From contig JALQVQ010000115.1 of the NCBI GenBank assembly GCA_023260315.1, positions 1-6,460 of the forward strand: a stretch of 6,460 nucleotides of DNA, read 5' to 3'. Positions within the stretch are counted from its first letter, which is position 1; each line of letters opens with the position of its first letter. Below the pieces are notes generated by a model that worked only from the letters and a program-made list of their open reading frames with translations, was not told the DNA's origin and did not search any database. Shown here in pieces: positions 5,957-6,460 of this stretch. This DNA comes from Burkholderiaceae bacterium (GTDB taxonomy: Bacteria; Pseudomonadota; Gammaproteobacteria; Burkholderiales; Burkholderiaceae_C). Position numbers and translations under genes: made by a program.

Positions 5957-5984
5957 CGGGGCTCACGCGGCTCGCGTTACCCCG
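5957..5984 (+). other. Additional GC-rich hairpin inside the trp leader
   Basis: CGGGG (5957-5961) pairs with CCCCG (5980-5984), and ACGCG (5965-5969) with CGCGT (5973-5977) across a 3-nt GCT loop, with a small CTC/TA internal loop between the stems. It lies between the two arms of the proposed antiterminator and could bring them together or act as a pause hairpin. No T run follows, so it is not itself a terminator. Confidence 0.5.
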
Positions 5985-6001
5985 CACAGATAGACCATCG
6001 C

Positions 6002-6048
6002 GGTTCACGCCACATCGAGGCGGCTAAGTGCCAGTGAACCCGATTTTT
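6002..6048 (+). terminator. Attenuator terminator upstream of trpE
   Basis: GGTTCAC (6002-6008) pairs perfectly with GTGAACC (6034-6040), with possible further CAC/GTG pairing inside (6011-6013 with 6028-6030), and is followed by CGA and five T (6044-6048). The stem lies between the leader peptide and the trpE ribosome binding site, where it would stop transcription when tryptophan is plentiful. The loop is long and the T run short, so strength is uncertain. Confidence 0.6.
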
Positions 6049-6052
6049 AGAC

Positions 6053-6058
6053 AGGTGA
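6053..6058 (+). promoter_or_regulatory. Ribosome binding site of trpE
   Basis: AGGTGA lies 7 nt before the ATG at 6066, just past the attenuator T run, and fixes the trpE start. Confidence 0.7.
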
Positions 6059-6065
6059 GATAAGC

Positions 6066-6460
6066 ATGTTGACGCAAACAGAATTTGATGCCTTGGCCAG
6101 TCAAGGTTACAACCGCATTCCGCTCATTGCCCAGGCCTTTGCCGACTTGGAAACCCCGCTGTCGCTTTACCTCAAGCTGGCGCATGTTCAGGATGGCGGT
6201 CGTTACAGTTTCTTGCTCGAGTCGGTGGTGGGTGGTGAGCGTTTTGGCCGCTACAGTTTCATTGGCTTACCCGCCCGCACCCTGTTACGCGCGACCGGTT
6301 TTGGTGACGCGGCACAAACGGAGGTGGTGACGGATGGGGTCGTGACCGAAACCCATCGCGGCAACCCCCTTGATTTTGTAGCTGGCTACCAGCAGCGCTT
6401 CAAGGTCGCCAGTCAGCCAGATATGCCCCGTTTTTGCGGTGGTCTGGCCGGTTACTTTGG
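6066..6460 (+). CDS. trpE: Anthranilate synthase component I (partial, C-terminus off the right edge)
   Basis: TrpE converts chorismate to anthranilate with ammonia delivered by TrpG, the first committed step of tryptophan synthesis, in the cytoplasm. The first 131 residues are present and correspond to the Anth_synt_I_N domain. Seen are the N-terminal YNRIPL at 15-20, TPLSLYLKL at 30-38, YSFLLESV at 47-54 containing the LLES motif that contributes to the tryptophan feedback site in enterobacterial TrpE, GRYSFIG at 61-67, and GGLAGYF at 125-131, the family's G-G-x-x-G-Y motif. The chorismate-binding domain lies beyond the window. The LLES motif suggests that allosteric inhibition adds to transcriptional attenuation by the upstream leader. 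The start at 6066 follows a good ribosome binding site and gives the usual N-terminus. Confidence 0.95.
   Translation, partial: MLTQTEFDALASQGYNRIPLIAQAFADLETPLSLYLKLAHVQDGGRYSFLLESVVGGERFGRYSFIGLPARTLLRATGFGDAAQTEVVTDGVVTETHRGNPLDFVAGYQQRFKVASQPDMPRFCGGLAGYF

Larger units (their letters stand above)
5921..6048 (+). promoter_or_regulatory. trp attenuator: mutually exclusive RNA hairpins before trpE
   Basis: Three competing pairings were found by eye. (1) A 1:2 hairpin pairs 5921-5928 with 5945-5952 (8 pairs, two G-T). (2) A candidate antiterminator pairs 5934-5946 with 6000-6011: GGC, TGAA and CCGT opposite G-CGG, TTCA and GCC, with a 2-nt bulge on one side and a 1-nt bulge on the other. (3) The terminator pairs 6002-6008 with 6034-6040. 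Pairings 2 and 3 share 6002-6008, and 1 and 2 share 5945-5946 directly. An extra strong hairpin sits at 5957-5984. Tryptophan shortage should favour 2 and hence read-through into trpE. The fold is inferred. Confidence 0.6.

Overview
The window looks like housekeeping chromosome from a proteobacterium, most likely a betaproteobacterium (Burkholderiales-like). This is inferred from gene order (thiL-pgpA-pncC on one strand; apaG divergent from rpe-gph-trpE) and from the protein sequences. No mobile element, CRISPR array, rRNA or tRNA was seen. The coding density is very high, and both window edges cut a gene.

Positions 1-3917 hold a minus-strand run of five genes, read from right to left: a CPA2-type cation:proton antiporter, thiL (thiamine-monophosphate kinase), pgpA (phosphatidylglycerophosphatase A), pncC (nicotinamide-nucleotide amidase) and an alpha/beta hydrolase of the fluoroacetate dehalogenase type, cut by the left edge. 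Spacing is tight (26 bp, ATGA overlap, 16 bp, 10 bp), so they are probably co-transcribed. The pncC start lies inside a 14-bp tandem duplication that creates a five-codon minicistron. A strong intrinsic terminator hairpin lies directly upstream of the antiporter start and downstream of apaG.

Positions 3992-4381 hold apaG on the minus strand. A 76-bp divergent intergenic region follows, containing two perfect inverted repeats. From 4458 the plus strand carries rpe and gph, which overlap by ATGA. A 247-bp leader then precedes trpE, which is cut by the right edge.

The most interesting structure is that leader (5819-6065). It encodes a 26-residue leader peptide with two Trp codons separated by one Ser codon, then mutually exclusive candidate antiterminator and terminator hairpins and a T run just before the trpE ribosome binding site. 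It reads as a ribosome-mediated tryptophan attenuator. A -10-like element suggests the leader transcript may begin at or next to the leader-peptide AUG. The foldings were done by eye and need computation.

Functionally, rpe supplies the pentose phosphate interconversion, gph clears 2-phosphoglycolate and trpE starts tryptophan synthesis. The minus-strand cluster mixes thiamine pyrophosphate synthesis, phospholipid synthesis and NAD recycling with an ion antiporter and a likely dehalogenase.
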